From contig NZ_JAJDFX010000002.1 in NCBI RefSeq assembly GCF_024704385.1, positions 1,488,001 through 1,552,000 of the forward strand: a DNA stretch of 64,000 nucleotides. Direction: 5' to 3'. Below, piece by piece: positions 35,610-44,252 of this stretch; position 1 is the stretch's first letter; each line of letters starts with the position of its first letter. The translations under genes were made by a program, and so were the position numbers. A model generated the notes under the pieces. The model was not told where the DNA came from. It saw only the letters and a program-made list of their open reading frames with translations, and searched no databases. This stretch comes from Cellulomonas sp. P24 (lineage in GTDB: Bacteria > Actinomycetota > Actinomycetes > Actinomycetales > Cellulomonadaceae).

Positions 35610-36572
35610 TCAGGGACAGACTGCGAGGACCTCGTGGAGCAGCCCGGTGAGGCTCCGGTTGCGGTGCACGATCGGCCCCCACGGGAGCGCAACCGCGGAG
35701 GGTTCGTCGGCGACGGACAAGAACAACGGCAGCTCCGGGCGGGCCTCGTGCAGGGCGTGCACGACCGTCAGGTCCGGCGAGCTCCCGTCGGAGAGCAGGA
35801 CGACCGCAGCGGGGTTCGTCATCGCGGAGATCTCGAGCACGCGGTGAGGCTCGAGCACGCCGGTGACCACCCGTGCATCCACCTCACGGTCGGACAGCGC
35901 CGCCGCGAGCACATGCAGGCCGACCGGCCGGGCCTCGCCCGGCCCGGCGAGCAGGAGCACGACGGCGTTCCGTTCGGACGAGGCGGAACCGCGTGCTCTC
36001 CGCCGCCGGAGCGCCCCGAGCACCGCCCCGTAGAGCACCGCGTCGGGGTCCTCCCCCGGTCGTCCGAGGACCGTGCGGGTCGCCAGGCCGGCACGGGCAG
36101 GTTCGACCAGCTCGCTCCACCACGAGAGCACGTCGTCGTTGTCGGAGAACTCGAGCAGTCGTCGAGAGGTCGCCTCGTCGCCGGCGAGCACGGCGTCGAC
36201 GACCGCGGTCGGCGTGGAACGGTCGCGCGACGAGACCGAGACGAGATACGCGCCGCGCGCGTCACCGAGCTGCGCGACGTCCCCGCCGGGCGCGGCCGCG
36301 AGCGCGACCCGAGCGGCCTCGGACGGCGCGACGCCGTCCAGCGTGAGGCTGCGCATGACCATGAGCCGGGCCACGTCGTCACCGGTGTACCGACGATGCG
36401 AGCCGGCCAGGTGCGCCGAGGGTCCGAGGCGGTAGCGGCGGTCCCAGGTGCGCAGCGTCGCGGGCGCGACGCCGAGGCGACGTGCGACCGCGGCGACGGT
36501 GAGGGCCGGCGCCGTCGGCTCGCCCGAGGCCGGTTGCCCGGCCGAGCCACGAGGGTGCGCGGAGCTGGGCAT
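35610..36572 (-). CDS. MerR-family regulator with degenerate B12-binding-like C-terminus
   Basis: 320 residues. MerR HTH at about residues 25-85 (LTVAAVARRLGVAPATLRTWDRRYRLGPSAHLAGSHRRYTGDDVARL), the WDRRYR text being typical of the CarA/CarH/LitR group. The C-terminal Rossmann-like part resembles a cobalamin-binding domain, but the ligand motif ExHxxG reads GEARPVG, with His replaced by Arg, so light/B12 sensing is unlikely. The domain probably senses something else or only dimerises. ATG 36572 follows CACAAT by 6 bases, a likely leaderless start. Divergent from whiB. Confidence 0.82.
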   Translation of the reverse strand: MPSSAHPRGSAGQPASGEPTAPALTVAAVARRLGVAPATLRTWDRRYRLGPSAHLAGSHRRYTGDDVARLMVMRSLTLDGVAPSEAARVALAAAPGGDVAQLGDARGAYLVSVSSRDRSTPTAVVDAVLAGDEATSRRLLEFSDNDDVLSWWSELVEPARAGLATRTVLGRPGEDPDAVLYGAVLGALRRRRARGSASSERNAVVLLLAGPGEARPVGLHVLAAALSDREVDARVVTGVLEPHRVLEISAMTNPAAVVLLSDGSSPDLTVVHALHEARPELPLFLSVADEPSAVALPWGPIVHRNRSLTGLLHEVLAVCP

Positions 36573-36689
36573 GCCTCGATTGTGCCCACGGTGCGTGGCG
36601 AACGCACGTCGGCCCACCGGGTGAAACGGGGCGAATCGTTCCAACCGATCGCGACACGCCGCAGATCTGAACCAGATCTGACCAGAGCC

Positions 36690-36718
36690 TTGAACAACTT
36701 ATGACGCGGTTATAGCGT
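36690..36718 (+). promoter_or_regulatory. promoter of the whiB gene
   Basis: TTGAAC (36690-36695), 17-base spacer, TAGCGT (36713-36718). The leader to ATG 36833 is about 108 bases. Direct repeats of AGATCTGA/CAGATCTGACCAGA just upstream could bind a regulator. Confidence 0.5.
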
Positions 36719-36832
36719 GGCAACGCAGATGAGGTCGACGGCGCCGCATCGCCGCCGCTCGGACTCACCGACAGAACGTCGTCACGGATGACCGGGGCGA
36801 CGGGCACCGGCGCACGACGTGGAGGAGTGCAG

Positions 36833-37123
36833 ATGGCCGAGATCTCACGACTGCCCGGTCCAGTGATGGATCTGTGGGAGTGGCAGTTCGACGGAGCCTG
36901 CCGCGAGGCCGACCCCACGCTGTTCTTCCACCCGGAGGGCGAGCGCGGCGCCGCACGCCGCCGGCGCGCGGAGGCGGCCAAGGCCGTGTGTGCGACCTGC
37001 CGGGTGCTCGAGCAGTGCCGACGCCAGTCCCTCTCCGTCCGCGAACCCTACGGCGTGTGGGGTGGCCTCTCCGAGGACGAGCGCGTCGCGATCCTGGCCA
37101 ACCCGGTGCGCCGGGCCGGCTGA
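36833..37123 (+). CDS. WhiB-family iron-sulfur regulator (WhiB3/WhiD-like)
   Basis: 96 residues. Four Cys ligands of a [4Fe-4S] cluster: GAC in WQFDGACREAD, the pair in AVCATC, and EQC. The helix-linking turn is EPYGVWGGLSEDER. N-terminus LPGPVMDLWEWQ and FFHPEGERGAARRRR match the WhiB3/WhiD subgroup that binds the housekeeping sigma factor and senses redox/NO. Between the last two ligand pairs it has CATCRV where CxxCPV is usual. ATG 36833 is fixed by GGAGGA at 36821-36826. Syntenic with whiD near bldM in Streptomyces. Confidence 0.92.
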   Translation: MAEISRLPGPVMDLWEWQFDGACREADPTLFFHPEGERGAARRRRAEAAKAVCATCRVLEQCRRQSLSVREPYGVWGGLSEDERVAILANPVRRAG

Positions 37124-37156
37124 GACCCGTACCCCCTGGCGCGACGCACCACGGAC

Positions 37157-37200
37157 ATGACGAGGCCCCGCCCGGCAGCTGCCGGGCGGGGCCTCGTCAT
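37157..37200. terminator. 44-base perfect palindrome, bidirectional terminator between whiB and groES
   Basis: Arms 37157-37178 and 37179-37200 are exact reverse complements (core GAGGCCCCGCCCGGCAG and its complement), lying 33 bases after whiB and 43 bases after groES on the other strand, so it can end transcription from both sides. Confidence 0.8.
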
Positions 37201-37243
37201 ACGCTCCGGTCGACGGGCGACCGGCCGTGCAGGAACCGCAGCG

Positions 37244-37540
37244 TTACTTGACGACGATCGCGAGGATGTCGCGCGCCGAGAGGATCAGGTACTCCTCACC
37301 GGAGTACTTCACCTCGGTCCCGCCGTACTTGCTGTAGATGACCTTGTCGCCCACGGCCACATCCAGCGGGATGCGGTTGCCGTTGTCGTCGACACGACCC
37401 GGGCCGACAGCGAGGACCTCGCCCTCCTGGGGCTTCTCCTTGGCACTGTCCGGGATGACAAGACCAGAGGCCGTCGTCTGCTCTGCCTCGAGAGTCTTGA
37501 CGACGATCCGGTCCTCGAGCGGCTTGATGGAGACCGACAC
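37244..37540 (-). CDS. groES: co-chaperonin GroES
   Basis: 98 residues, the normal length. [46 protein letters not shown] includes the mobile loop (TTASGLVIP) that contacts GroEL, then [21 protein letters not shown]. Caps GroEL to form the protein-folding chamber. GTG 37540 follows GGAGG. groEL is not adjacent within the window: groES stands alone, with the methyltransferase gene divergent upstream. Controlled by two CIRCE-type sites, so heat-inducible through HrcA. Confidence 0.96.
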   Translation of the reverse strand: MSVSIKPLEDRIVVKTLEAEQTTASGLVIPDSAKEKPQEGEVLAVGPGRVDDNGNRIPLDVAVGDKVIYSKYGGTEVKYSGEEYLILSARDILAIVVK

Positions 37541-37638
37541 AGCGGACCTCCCCTTCGCATGTGAGTTCTTCAGTGATGTCCGATGCCGCACCGCAGGGCC
37601 GCCCGTCGTCGCGGGTGCCGGACAGACCGACCAGCGCA

Positions 37639-37667
37639 GCTGGCACTCTCCTGCGGAGTGTGCCAGC
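37639..37667 (-). promoter_or_regulatory. second, imperfect CIRCE-like element in the groES leader
   Basis: GCTGGCAC (37639-37646) and GTGCCAGC (37660-37667) with CTC/GAG inside, one base off the CIRCE spacing. It coincides with the expected transcription start. Confidence 0.5.
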
Positions 37668-37671
37668 AGCA

Positions 37672-37700
37672 AATCTAGGCGCGACCTAGCACTCGGTCAA
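37672..37700 (-). promoter_or_regulatory. sigma-A promoter of groES
   Basis: TTGACC (37700-37695), 17-base spacer, TAGATT (37677-37672). The -35 lies inside the CIRCE spacer, so HrcA binding excludes RNA polymerase. Confidence 0.7.
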
Positions 37701-37712
37701 GGCGAGTGCCAA
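37686..37712 (-). promoter_or_regulatory. CIRCE operator (HrcA binding site)
   Basis: CTAGCACTC, nine bases, GAGTGCCAA: matches the CIRCE consensus TTAGCACTC-N9-GAGTGCTAA at 16 of 18 positions. Confidence 0.82.
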
Positions 37713-37777
37713 CAGGCCTGCTCGTCGCCCGTCCCCGCGCCGATCCGACCGCCGCCGTACGTGGAAGGATCGCGGGC

Positions 37778-38957
37778 ATGGACGCCGCCGCCGTGACCCA
37801 CCTCCTGAGCCCCCAGGGCTGGGCCCTCCTCGGCGCGCTCCCGCCGTACGACGAGTCGCGCACGCTCGCGATCTCCGAGCGGTTGCGGCGCGAAGGGCTC
37901 GACCCGGACCTCGTCGCCGCGGCGCTGACCCAGTCCCGCCTGCGCGCCAAGGCGCACGACAAGCTCGGCGCATTCGCCGACGGCATGCTCTTCACCCAGG
38001 CCGGCCTCGAGCAGGCGACCCGCCTCGAGGTCGCGGCACGTCACGCGCAGCGCTACGTCGCCGCCGGGATCACCCACGTGGCGGACCTCACCTGCGGGAT
38101 CGGCGCGGACGCGATGGCCTTCGCCGGCATGGGCCTGCGCGTGCTGGCGATCGACGCCGACGAGGTGACCGCCGCCCTCGCGACGGTCAACCTGCGGCAC
38201 TTCCCCGAGTCCGAGGTGCGGCACGCCAACTCGCTGACCGTCGACCTCACCGGGATCGACGGCGCCTACGCCGACCCGGCGCGCCGGACGACCTCCGGCA
38301 GCCGGGTCCACGACCCGACGGCCTACTCCCCGCCCCTGGACGCCGTGCTCGCCGTGCGGTCCCGGGTACCGGCCCTCGGCGTGAAGGTCGGCCCGGGGAT
38401 CCCGCACGGCGCGCTCCCCGCGGACGCCGAGACGCAGTGGGTCTCGGTCGACGGCGACGTCGTCGAGGCCGGGCTCTGGTTCGGGCCGCTCGCACCTCAG
38501 GGCCCCGGGCGGAGCGCCCTCGTGCTGCGCGACGGGGGGCGCCCACGCGCTGCGTGCGGACGCCGCCCTCGGCCCGGCTCCGGTCGGTGCGGTCGGCGAG
38601 TACCTGTACGAGCCGGACGGAGCGGTGATCCGTGCCGGGCTCGTCGGTGAGCTCGCGCAGCTGATCGACGGTCGGCTCATCGACCCGACGATCGCTTACG
38701 TGACCGCCGACCAGCAGCACGCGACACCCCTCGCCACTGCGTACCGGGTCCTCGACACGCAGCCGTTCGGTCTCAAGCGCCTCCGGGCGTACCTGCGCAG
38801 TCGCGACGTCGGGCGGCTGACGATCAAGAAGCGCGGCACGGCCGTCGTCCCCGAGCAGCTGCGCGCCCAGCTCGACCTGCGCGGCAGCGCCGAGGCCACG
38901 ATCGTGCTGACCCGCGTCGCGGGCCGCCAGGTCGTCCTGCTCGTCGACCCCGTCTGA
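37778..38957 (+). pseudogene. class I SAM-dependent methyltransferase with THUMP-like C-terminus, frameshifted as sequenced
   Basis: The first frame from ATG 37778 gives a small N-terminal helical part, then the Rossmann methyltransferase core: motif I ADLTCGIGADAMAFAGMGL, acidic end VLAIDADEV and a DPARR motif in YADPARRTTSG. It leaves frame after VLRDGG. The second frame supplies AHALRADAALGPAPVGAVGE and a C-terminal TIAYVTADQQH...LRAYLRSRDVGRLTIKKRG, the THUMP-like domain. Deleting one G from the six-G run 38534-38539 joins both into 392 residues. Probably an RNA methyltransferase; target unknown. The error type equals that in xfp, guaB and dedA. Confidence 0.82.
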
Positions 38958-39043
38958 CCCGGCAGACCCGATCCGGCGGGTCCGCCGGACCCGACACCCC
39001 GGGAACGGTCCCGCATCCGCCACCGCACGGCAGGATGGTCCCC

Positions 39044-40180
39044 ATGGAGATCCCGTTCGCCCGGTCCGCTCGCTCGAGCGTGGGCATCGAGTGGGAGCTC
39101 GCGCTCGTCGACAAGGACTCGGGCGACCTCCGGCAGGTCGCGCAGACCGTCCTCGACGCGGTGCGCCCGCCCGAGGGCGGCGAGCACCCGAGCATCCGGC
39201 AGGAGCTGCTGCTCAACACCGTCGAGGTGGTCTCCGGGGTGTGCCGGACGGTCGGCGAGGCCGGCAACGACCTCGAGCGCGCGATCGCCGAGGTACGGAC
39301 GGTCACCGACCCGCTGCGCGTCGAGCTGATGTGCGCGGGGACGCACCCGTTCGCGCAGTGGGCCCACCAGAAGGTGACGGACAAGGAGCGCTACGCGACC
39401 CTGATCGACCGCACGCAGTGGTGGGGCCGCCAGATGCTCATCTACGGCGTGCACGTGCACGTGGGCATCGAGGACCGCGACAAGGTGCTGCCGATCTCGC
39501 GCGCGATGGTCACGACGTTCGCGCACCTGCAGTCCCTCTCGGCGTCGTCGCCGTTCTGGGGCGGCAAGGACACCGGGTACGCGTCGAACCGCGCCCTGAT
39601 GTTCCAGCAGCTCCCGACGGCGGGGCTGGGCTTCCAGTTCGAACGCTGGGAGCAGCTCGAGGCGTACGTCGCGGACATGCTGCACACCGGGGTGATCGAC
39701 CAGTTCGACGAGGTCCGGTGGGACATCCGGCCGTCGCCGCGCTTCGGCACTCTCGAGATGCGGATCTGCGACGGCGCGTCGAACATCACCGAGGTCAAGG
39801 CGCTCGCCGCGCTCACCCACTGCCTCGTCGAGCACTACTCGACCCTCCTCGACGAGGGCAAGCCGTTGCCCACGATCCCGCCATGGTTCGCGCAGGAGAA
39901 CAAGTGGCGCTCGGCGCGCTACGGCATGGACGCGATCATCATCCTCGACTCGTCAGGCGAGGAGGGGCTCGTCACCGATGCCGTCACCCAGCTCCTGGCC
40001 GACCTCGAGCCGGTGGCGGAGCGTCTCGGCTGCTCCGCTGAGCTCGACTCGGTCCGGGTGATCCTGCGCCGCGGTGCGAGCTACCAGCGGCAGCGCGCCG
40101 CCGCGCGGCGGGCCGGAGGCGAGCTCGATGCGGTCGTCGCGTCGCTCGTCGCCGAGATGCGGGCGGGACGCCCCCTGTAG
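39044..40180 (+). CDS. carboxylate-amine ligase, GCS2/YbdK family
   Basis: 378 residues of the glutamate-cysteine ligase type 2 family: SVGIEWELALVDKDSGDL, ELLLNTVEVVSGVC, GTHPFAQW, YGVHVHVGIEDRDKV, SPRFGTLEMRICDGASN and ENKWRSARYGMDA. It forms an ATP-dependent amide between a carboxylate (classically glutamate) and an amine such as cysteine. In actinobacteria the true substrates are often unproven. ATG 39044 has AGGA eight bases upstream; ATG 39035 is possible. Confidence 0.88.
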   Translation: MEIPFARSARSSVGIEWELALVDKDSGDLRQVAQTVLDAVRPPEGGEHPSIRQELLLNTVEVVSGVCRTVGEAGNDLERAIAEVRTVTDPLRVELMCAGTHPFAQWAHQKVTDKERYATLIDRTQWWGRQMLIYGVHVHVGIEDRDKVLPISRAMVTTFAHLQSLSASSPFWGGKDTGYASNRALMFQQLPTAGLGFQFERWEQLEAYVADMLHTGVIDQFDEVRWDIRPSPRFGTLEMRICDGASNITEVKALAALTHCLVEHYSTLLDEGKPLPTIPPWFAQENKWRSARYGMDAIIILDSSGEEGLVTDAVTQLLADLEPVAERLGCSAELDSVRVILRRGASYQRQRAAARRAGGELDAVVASLVAEMRAGRPL

Positions 40181-40197
40181 GGCGAGCCGGCGACTGC

Positions 40198-41268
40198 TCA
40201 GACGAGGACGAGCTCGAGCGGCATCGACGAGTCGACGGGCAGGTCCAGGGCCGACGGCGGCAGGCCGCGCCGCACGGCGGCCGCCCCGACCGCGGCGATC
40301 ATCGCGCCGTTGTCGGTGCAGAAGCGGATCGGGGGGATGCGCAGCTCGATGCCCGCCTCGGCGCAGCGGACGGCAGCGAGGTCGCGCAGCTGCGAGTTCG
40401 CGGAGAAGCCTCCACCGATCACGAGCGTGTCGACGCCGTGCCGTCGGCAGGCTGCGATCGTCTTGGCCGTGAGGACGTCGGCGACCGCATCGGCGAACGA
40501 CGCCGCGACGTCGTGGAGCGGGATCTCCTCGCCGGCGTCCTGACGCGCCTCCACCCAGCGGGCCACCGCCGTCTTGAGCCCGGAGAACGAGAAGTCGTAC
40601 GCGTGCGCTGCCTGGTCCTTCGCGGCGGTCAGTCCGCGCGGGAAGCGGATCGCCGTCGGGTCACCCTCCCGTGCGAGGCGGTCGATGTGCGGGCCGCCGG
40701 GATACGGCAGCCCGAGCAGGCGGCCGACCTTGTCGAAAGCCTCGCCGGCGGCGTCGTCGAGCGTCGAGCCGAGCTCGGTGACGCCGGTGACGATGTCGTC
40801 GACCAGCAGGAGGCTCGAGTGCCCGCCGGACACGACGAGGGCCATCAGCCGCTCGGGGAACGGCCCGTGCACGAGCTCGTCGACCGCAGCGTGCCCGATC
40901 ACGTGGTTCACCCCGTAGAGCGGGACGTCCAGCGCGACCGCCAGGGCCTTCGCCGCCGCAGCGCCGACCGTCAGCGGCCCCACCAGACCGGGGCCGGCCG
41001 TGACCGCGATCGCGTCGAGGTCCGTCAGCCCGACGCCGGCGCCTGCGAGCGCATGCTCGATCGTCGGGATCATCGCCTCGAGGTGCGCCCGTGAGGCGAT
41101 CTCCGGGATGATCCCACCGAACCGGGCGTGCTCGTCCATCGAGCTCGCGACGGCGTCGAACAGCAGCTCGGACGAGTCCGGCCCGACCCGCACGACGGCG
41201 ACGCCGGTCTCGTCGCACGAGGTCTCGATCCCGAGGACGAGAGGGGCGGGAACCAGCGCGTCAGCCAT
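40198..41268 (-). CDS. tsaD: tRNA N6-threonylcarbamoyladenosine transferase TsaD
   Basis: 356 residues of the Kae1/TsaD ASKHA fold. [15 protein letters not shown], metal-binding HLEAM ([11 protein letters not shown]) and [51 protein letters not shown] and [10 protein letters not shown] are all conserved. Transfers threonylcarbamoyl to A37 of ANN-reading tRNAs, working with TsaB and TsaE encoded at 43.4-44.9 kb. Start ATG 41268 is leaderless (TACCCT, 6 bases). A divergent nitroreductase separates it from the rest of the t6A cluster. Confidence 0.96.
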   Translation of the reverse strand: MADALVPAPLVLGIETSCDETGVAVVRVGPDSSELLFDAVASSMDEHARFGGIIPEIASRAHLEAMIPTIEHALAGAGVGLTDLDAIAVTAGPGLVGPLTVGAAAAKALAVALDVPLYGVNHVIGHAAVDELVHGPFPERLMALVVSGGHSSLLLVDDIVTGVTELGSTLDDAAGEAFDKVGRLLGLPYPGGPHIDRLAREGDPTAIRFPRGLTAAKDQAAHAYDFSFSGLKTAVARWVEARQDAGEEIPLHDVAASFADAVADVLTAKTIAACRRHGVDTLVIGGGFSANSQLRDLAAVRCAEAGIELRIPPIRFCTDNGAMIAAVGAAAVRRGLPPSALDLPVDSSMPLELVLV

Positions 41269-41274
41269 GCGGTC

Positions 41275-41280
41275 AGGGTA
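41275..41280 (-). promoter_or_regulatory. -10 element of leaderless tsaD
   Basis: TACCCT with a 6-base spacer to ATG 41268. Confidence 0.5.
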
Positions 41281-41380
41281 GTCGGCGCGCACGCCGTCCG
41301 CGGCAGTCGGGGACGGCGGACGTGATCGGGGTCACAGTCGACGACGGAATCCGGCAAACAATTTGACCGTTCAAGCAACC

Positions 41381-42022
41381 GTGACCATCGACGCGCAGGC
41401 CCTCGACTCCCTCGACATCGACGCGGGCACCCTCGCGATCGACGACACCACCGCGGACCTGCTGTTCAGGGCCGCTCGCACCGTGAACACGTTCACGGAC
41501 GAGCCCGTCTCGGACGAGCAGATCCGTGCCGCGTACGACCTGCTCCGATGGGGTCCGACCGCCATGAACACGAGCCCGCTGCGACTGCTGCTCGTCCGCT
41601 CCCCCGAGGCCCGCGAGCGGCTCGCCGCCCACATGTCCGAGGGCAACCGCGCTCGCGTGCTCGCCGCACCGCTGACGATCGTCGCCGCCGCCGACACCGA
41701 CTTCCACGAGCGCCTCGCCACCCTGGTACCGCACCAGCCGGACGCGCGGGACAGGTTCGCCGGCGACGCGGAGAAGCGACTCGGGATGGCACGCACGTCG
41801 GCCCTGATCCAGATCGGTTACCTGATCGTCGCCCTGCGCGCCGTCGGCCTGCACGTCGGCCCGATGGGCGGCATGGACGCCGCCGGCATCGATGCCGAGT
41901 TCTTCGCCGCGAACCACTGGACCGCGCTGCTCGTCCTCAACGTCGGGCAGCCGTCCGGCCCCGAGGCCGTCCGCCCCCGCGCACCCCGGCTCGAGCTCGA
42001 CGACGCCGCCGCGACGGTCTGA
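41381..42022 (+). CDS. nitroreductase family protein, malonic semialdehyde reductase (RutE)-like
   Basis: 213 residues of the FMN-dependent nitroreductase fold: LLFRAARTVNTFTDEPVSDEQIRAAYDLLRWGPTAMNTSPLR is close to RutE/HadB-type proteins, with VGLHVGPMGGMDAAGIDAEFF near the end. RutE reduces malonic semialdehyde in uracil breakdown, but no other rut genes are near, so the substrate is open. GTG 41381 and an upstream TTG 41363 are both possible starts; TTGACCGTTCAA at 41363-41374 is a TTGA/TCAA dyad that might be an operator. Confidence 0.82.
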   Translation: MTIDAQALDSLDIDAGTLAIDDTTADLLFRAARTVNTFTDEPVSDEQIRAAYDLLRWGPTAMNTSPLRLLLVRSPEARERLAAHMSEGNRARVLAAPLTIVAAADTDFHERLATLVPHQPDARDRFAGDAEKRLGMARTSALIQIGYLIVALRAVGLHVGPMGGMDAAGIDAEFFAANHWTALLVLNVGQPSGPEAVRPRAPRLELDDAAATV

Positions 42023-42050
42023 CCACCGGCACCGGACCGACGCCGCAGGG

Positions 42051-42938
42051 TCACCCCCCGGTCGCGACGGGTCGGGCCGGATCGGCCGACCACTGCGACC
42101 AGGACCCGGCGTACAGCGCCGCGGGGACCCCGACCGCGGCCAACGCGGCGATCTCGTGCGCGGCAGTGACTCCCGACCCGCAGTAGACGGCCACCTGCGC
42201 ACCCGGGACGGCACCGAGCCGGGAGAACCGCGCCCGTAGCACGTCCGACGAGAGGAACCTCCCGGTCCCGTCGAGATTGTCCCCGGTCGGTGCGCTGGTC
42301 GCACCGGGGATGTGCCCGGCACGCGGGTCGACCGGTTCGACCTCGCCACGGAACCGCTCACCCGCCCGGGCGTCGAGCAGCACCGGCGTCCCTGACTGCG
42401 GCTCGGCACCGCCCCGTGACGCCTGCGAGGCGAGTGCCGCGACCTCGTCGGCTTCGAGGACCGCCAGCGTGCCCGGGACGAGCACCACGTCACCCGGCGC
42501 CGGCACGACGTCTCCGACCTCGAGGACGCCGCCGTCGGCCACCCACGCGTCGAGCCCACCGTCGAGGATCCGCACGTCCGCCACGCCGCACCAGCGCAGC
42601 AGCCACCAGGCGCGCGCCGCCGACATCCCGCCCACCGCGTCGTACGCCACGACCGGGACACCGGCGCGAACCCCCCACCGGCGTGCCGCCGCCTGGAGAT
42701 CGGCGACCGTCGGCAGCGGATGCCGTCCGTCCTCGGCGGTCGCCGGCGCGGCCAGCTCGGTGTCGAGGTCGACGTACACCGCGCCCGGCACGTGCCCGGC
42801 ACGGTGCTGGTCGGCCCCGTCGGTCCGCCCGAGCGCCCACCGGACGTCGAGCACGCAGACCTCCTGGCCCGCCGAGAGGAGCCGCCGGAGCTCCTCCGGT
42901 GCGGCCAGCACCTCACGCCGTGCCGGGTCGCTCGTCAT
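42051..42938 (-). CDS. sulfurtransferase with two rhodanese domains
   Basis: 295 residues. Each half has the rhodanese pattern: LDVRWALGRTDGADQHRAGHVPGAVYVDLDTELA (N-terminal, inactive) and LLDARAGERFRGEVEPVDPRAGHIPGA (C-terminal), with catalytic Cys in VAVYCGSGVTAA. Family: thiosulfate or 3-mercaptopyruvate sulfurtransferase; which donor is used cannot be told. ATG 42938 overlaps the rimI stop (ATGA), so it is the last gene of the nnr-to-rimI operon. Confidence 0.9.
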   Translation of the reverse strand: MTSDPARREVLAAPEELRRLLSAGQEVCVLDVRWALGRTDGADQHRAGHVPGAVYVDLDTELAAPATAEDGRHPLPTVADLQAAARRWGVRAGVPVVAYDAVGGMSAARAWWLLRWCGVADVRILDGGLDAWVADGGVLEVGDVVPAPGDVVLVPGTLAVLEADEVAALASQASRGGAEPQSGTPVLLDARAGERFRGEVEPVDPRAGHIPGATSAPTGDNLDGTGRFLSSDVLRARFSRLGAVPGAQVAVYCGSGVTAAHEIAALAAVGVPAALYAGSWSQWSADPARPVATGG

Positions 42939-43441
42939 CTCCCGTTCCCCTCGTCCGGGGCGCCTGCGCCCGTGAGCTCGAGCCGCATGGTCCACGCATC
43001 GACGTCCTCCGGCTGGTAGTAGCGCCGACGACGCCCGATCCGCTCGAAACCGAACCTCTCGTAGAGCGCGAGCGCGGGCACGTTGTCCACCCGCACCTCC
43101 AGGAACGCGGACCCCGCACCGACCTGCCGGGCGTGCTCGAGAAGCGCGCCGAGGAGCATCCCGCCGACGCCGTGGCCCTGGGCCTCCCGAGCGACGCCGA
43201 TCGTCATCACCTGCACGTCGTCCCCGTCGTCCCAGCTCCCCGCGTAGCCGATGAGCTCCTGGCCGGCGGCTCCACCGCGGACCGCACCGACGTACCAGCG
43301 ACCCGGCCCCGCGAGCTCGTCGGCCAGCATCGTCGTCGACCACGCACCCGCACCGAACAGCTCGACCTCGAGCGCGGACAGGCGGTCGAGATCATCGGGC
43401 ACGATCGGGCGCAGCACCACCTCGGCCGCGCCCTCCGTCAC
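42935..43441 (-). CDS. rimI: N-acetyltransferase RimI
   Basis: 168 residues of the GNAT fold: LRPIVPDDLDRLSALEVELFG, QVMTIGVAREAQGHGVGGMLL (acetyl-CoA pyrophosphate loop QGHGVGG), then VRVDNVPALALYERFGFERIGRRRRYY. Acetylates the N-terminal Ala of ribosomal protein S18 in E. coli; actinobacterial RimI often has other peptide targets. GTG 43441 overlaps the tsaB stop. Conserved partner of tsaB and tsaD in this order. Confidence 0.9.
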   Translation of the reverse strand: MTEGAAEVVLRPIVPDDLDRLSALEVELFGAGAWSTTMLADELAGPGRWYVGAVRGGAAGQELIGYAGSWDDGDDVQVMTIGVAREAQGHGVGGMLLGALLEHARQVGAGSAFLEVRVDNVPALALYERFGFERIGRRRRYYQPEDVDAWTMRLELTGAGAPDEGNGR

Positions 43442-44247
43442 CCGATCACCCGCTTCCGCGCGGTCGGCGGGACGACGTCCGGGCGACGCAGATACAGCGG
43501 CGCGGTCGGCAACGACGCCTCCCCGTCGGCGAGCCGGGCGAGGGCCAGTCGGGCGAGGAACGACGGGTCAGGACCTTCGGTGCCGATGCTCGTCGCACCG
43601 GGCGGCACGAGCGCACCGAGCTCGCCGTACAGCGCCGCACCGCCACCGACGACGACGTCGTCGCGAGGCATCCCGGCCAGCTCCGCCGCCAGCTCGGCCG
43701 GTCGTGCCACGCCAGGACCGTCCACCAGGACCACGGGCGGCCCGGCCGGCCACGTCCCGACGTGGTTCTCCGCGACATCGCCGCTCGACGGGTCCGACGC
43801 GTGCGTGCCACCCCATGCCACGCGGTAGCGCGCCCAGTACACCTCGTGCCGTCGCGCATCGGTGGCCACGAGCACCGTGCTCCCGCTCGGCAGCCCGAGC
43901 TCCGACGCCGCCTCGGCAGCGAGCGCATCGAGGCTGCTGACCCCGTGCACGGGGATACCGAGCGCCATCGCGAACGTCCGGGCCGTCACGAGCCCGGCAC
44001 GCAGACCCGTGAACGGCGCCGGGCCGGTGCCGACCACGACAGCGGTCAGGTCGCGGCGGTCGACCCCACTGAGCGCGAGGACCTCGACGACGAGCGGCGC
44101 GAGGAGCTCCGCGTGACGACGTTGCTCGAGGACGCGTCGCGCGGCCAGGACGCCGTCCCCCCGGCGCAGCGGCACGCCGCCGGGGACGTCGTCCTCGACC
44201 ACGGCGACGGAGACGGCAGAGGACGTGTCCAGGGCGAGAACAGGCAC
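43438..44247 (-). CDS. tsaB: t6A complex subunit TsaB
   Basis: 269 residues, ASKHA fold: MPVLALDTSSAVSVAVVED, HAELLAPLVVEVLALSGVDRRDL, VVVGTGPAPFTGLRAGLVTARTFAMAL. TsaB is the dimerisation partner of TsaD and lacks the metal site. The C-terminal half is extended compared with E. coli TsaB and carries LARLALARLADGEA and PLYLRRPDVVPPTARK. ATG 44247 is 5 bases after the tsaE stop. Confidence 0.94.
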   Translation of the reverse strand: MPVLALDTSSAVSVAVVEDDVPGGVPLRRGDGVLAARRVLEQRRHAELLAPLVVEVLALSGVDRRDLTAVVVGTGPAPFTGLRAGLVTARTFAMALGIPVHGVSSLDALAAEAASELGLPSGSTVLVATDARRHEVYWARYRVAWGGTHASDPSSGDVAENHVGTWPAGPPVVLVDGPGVARPAELAAELAGMPRDDVVVGGGAALYGELGALVPPGATSIGTEGPDPSFLARLALARLADGEASLPTAPLYLRRPDVVPPTARKRVIG

Positions 44248-44252
44248 GGGCG

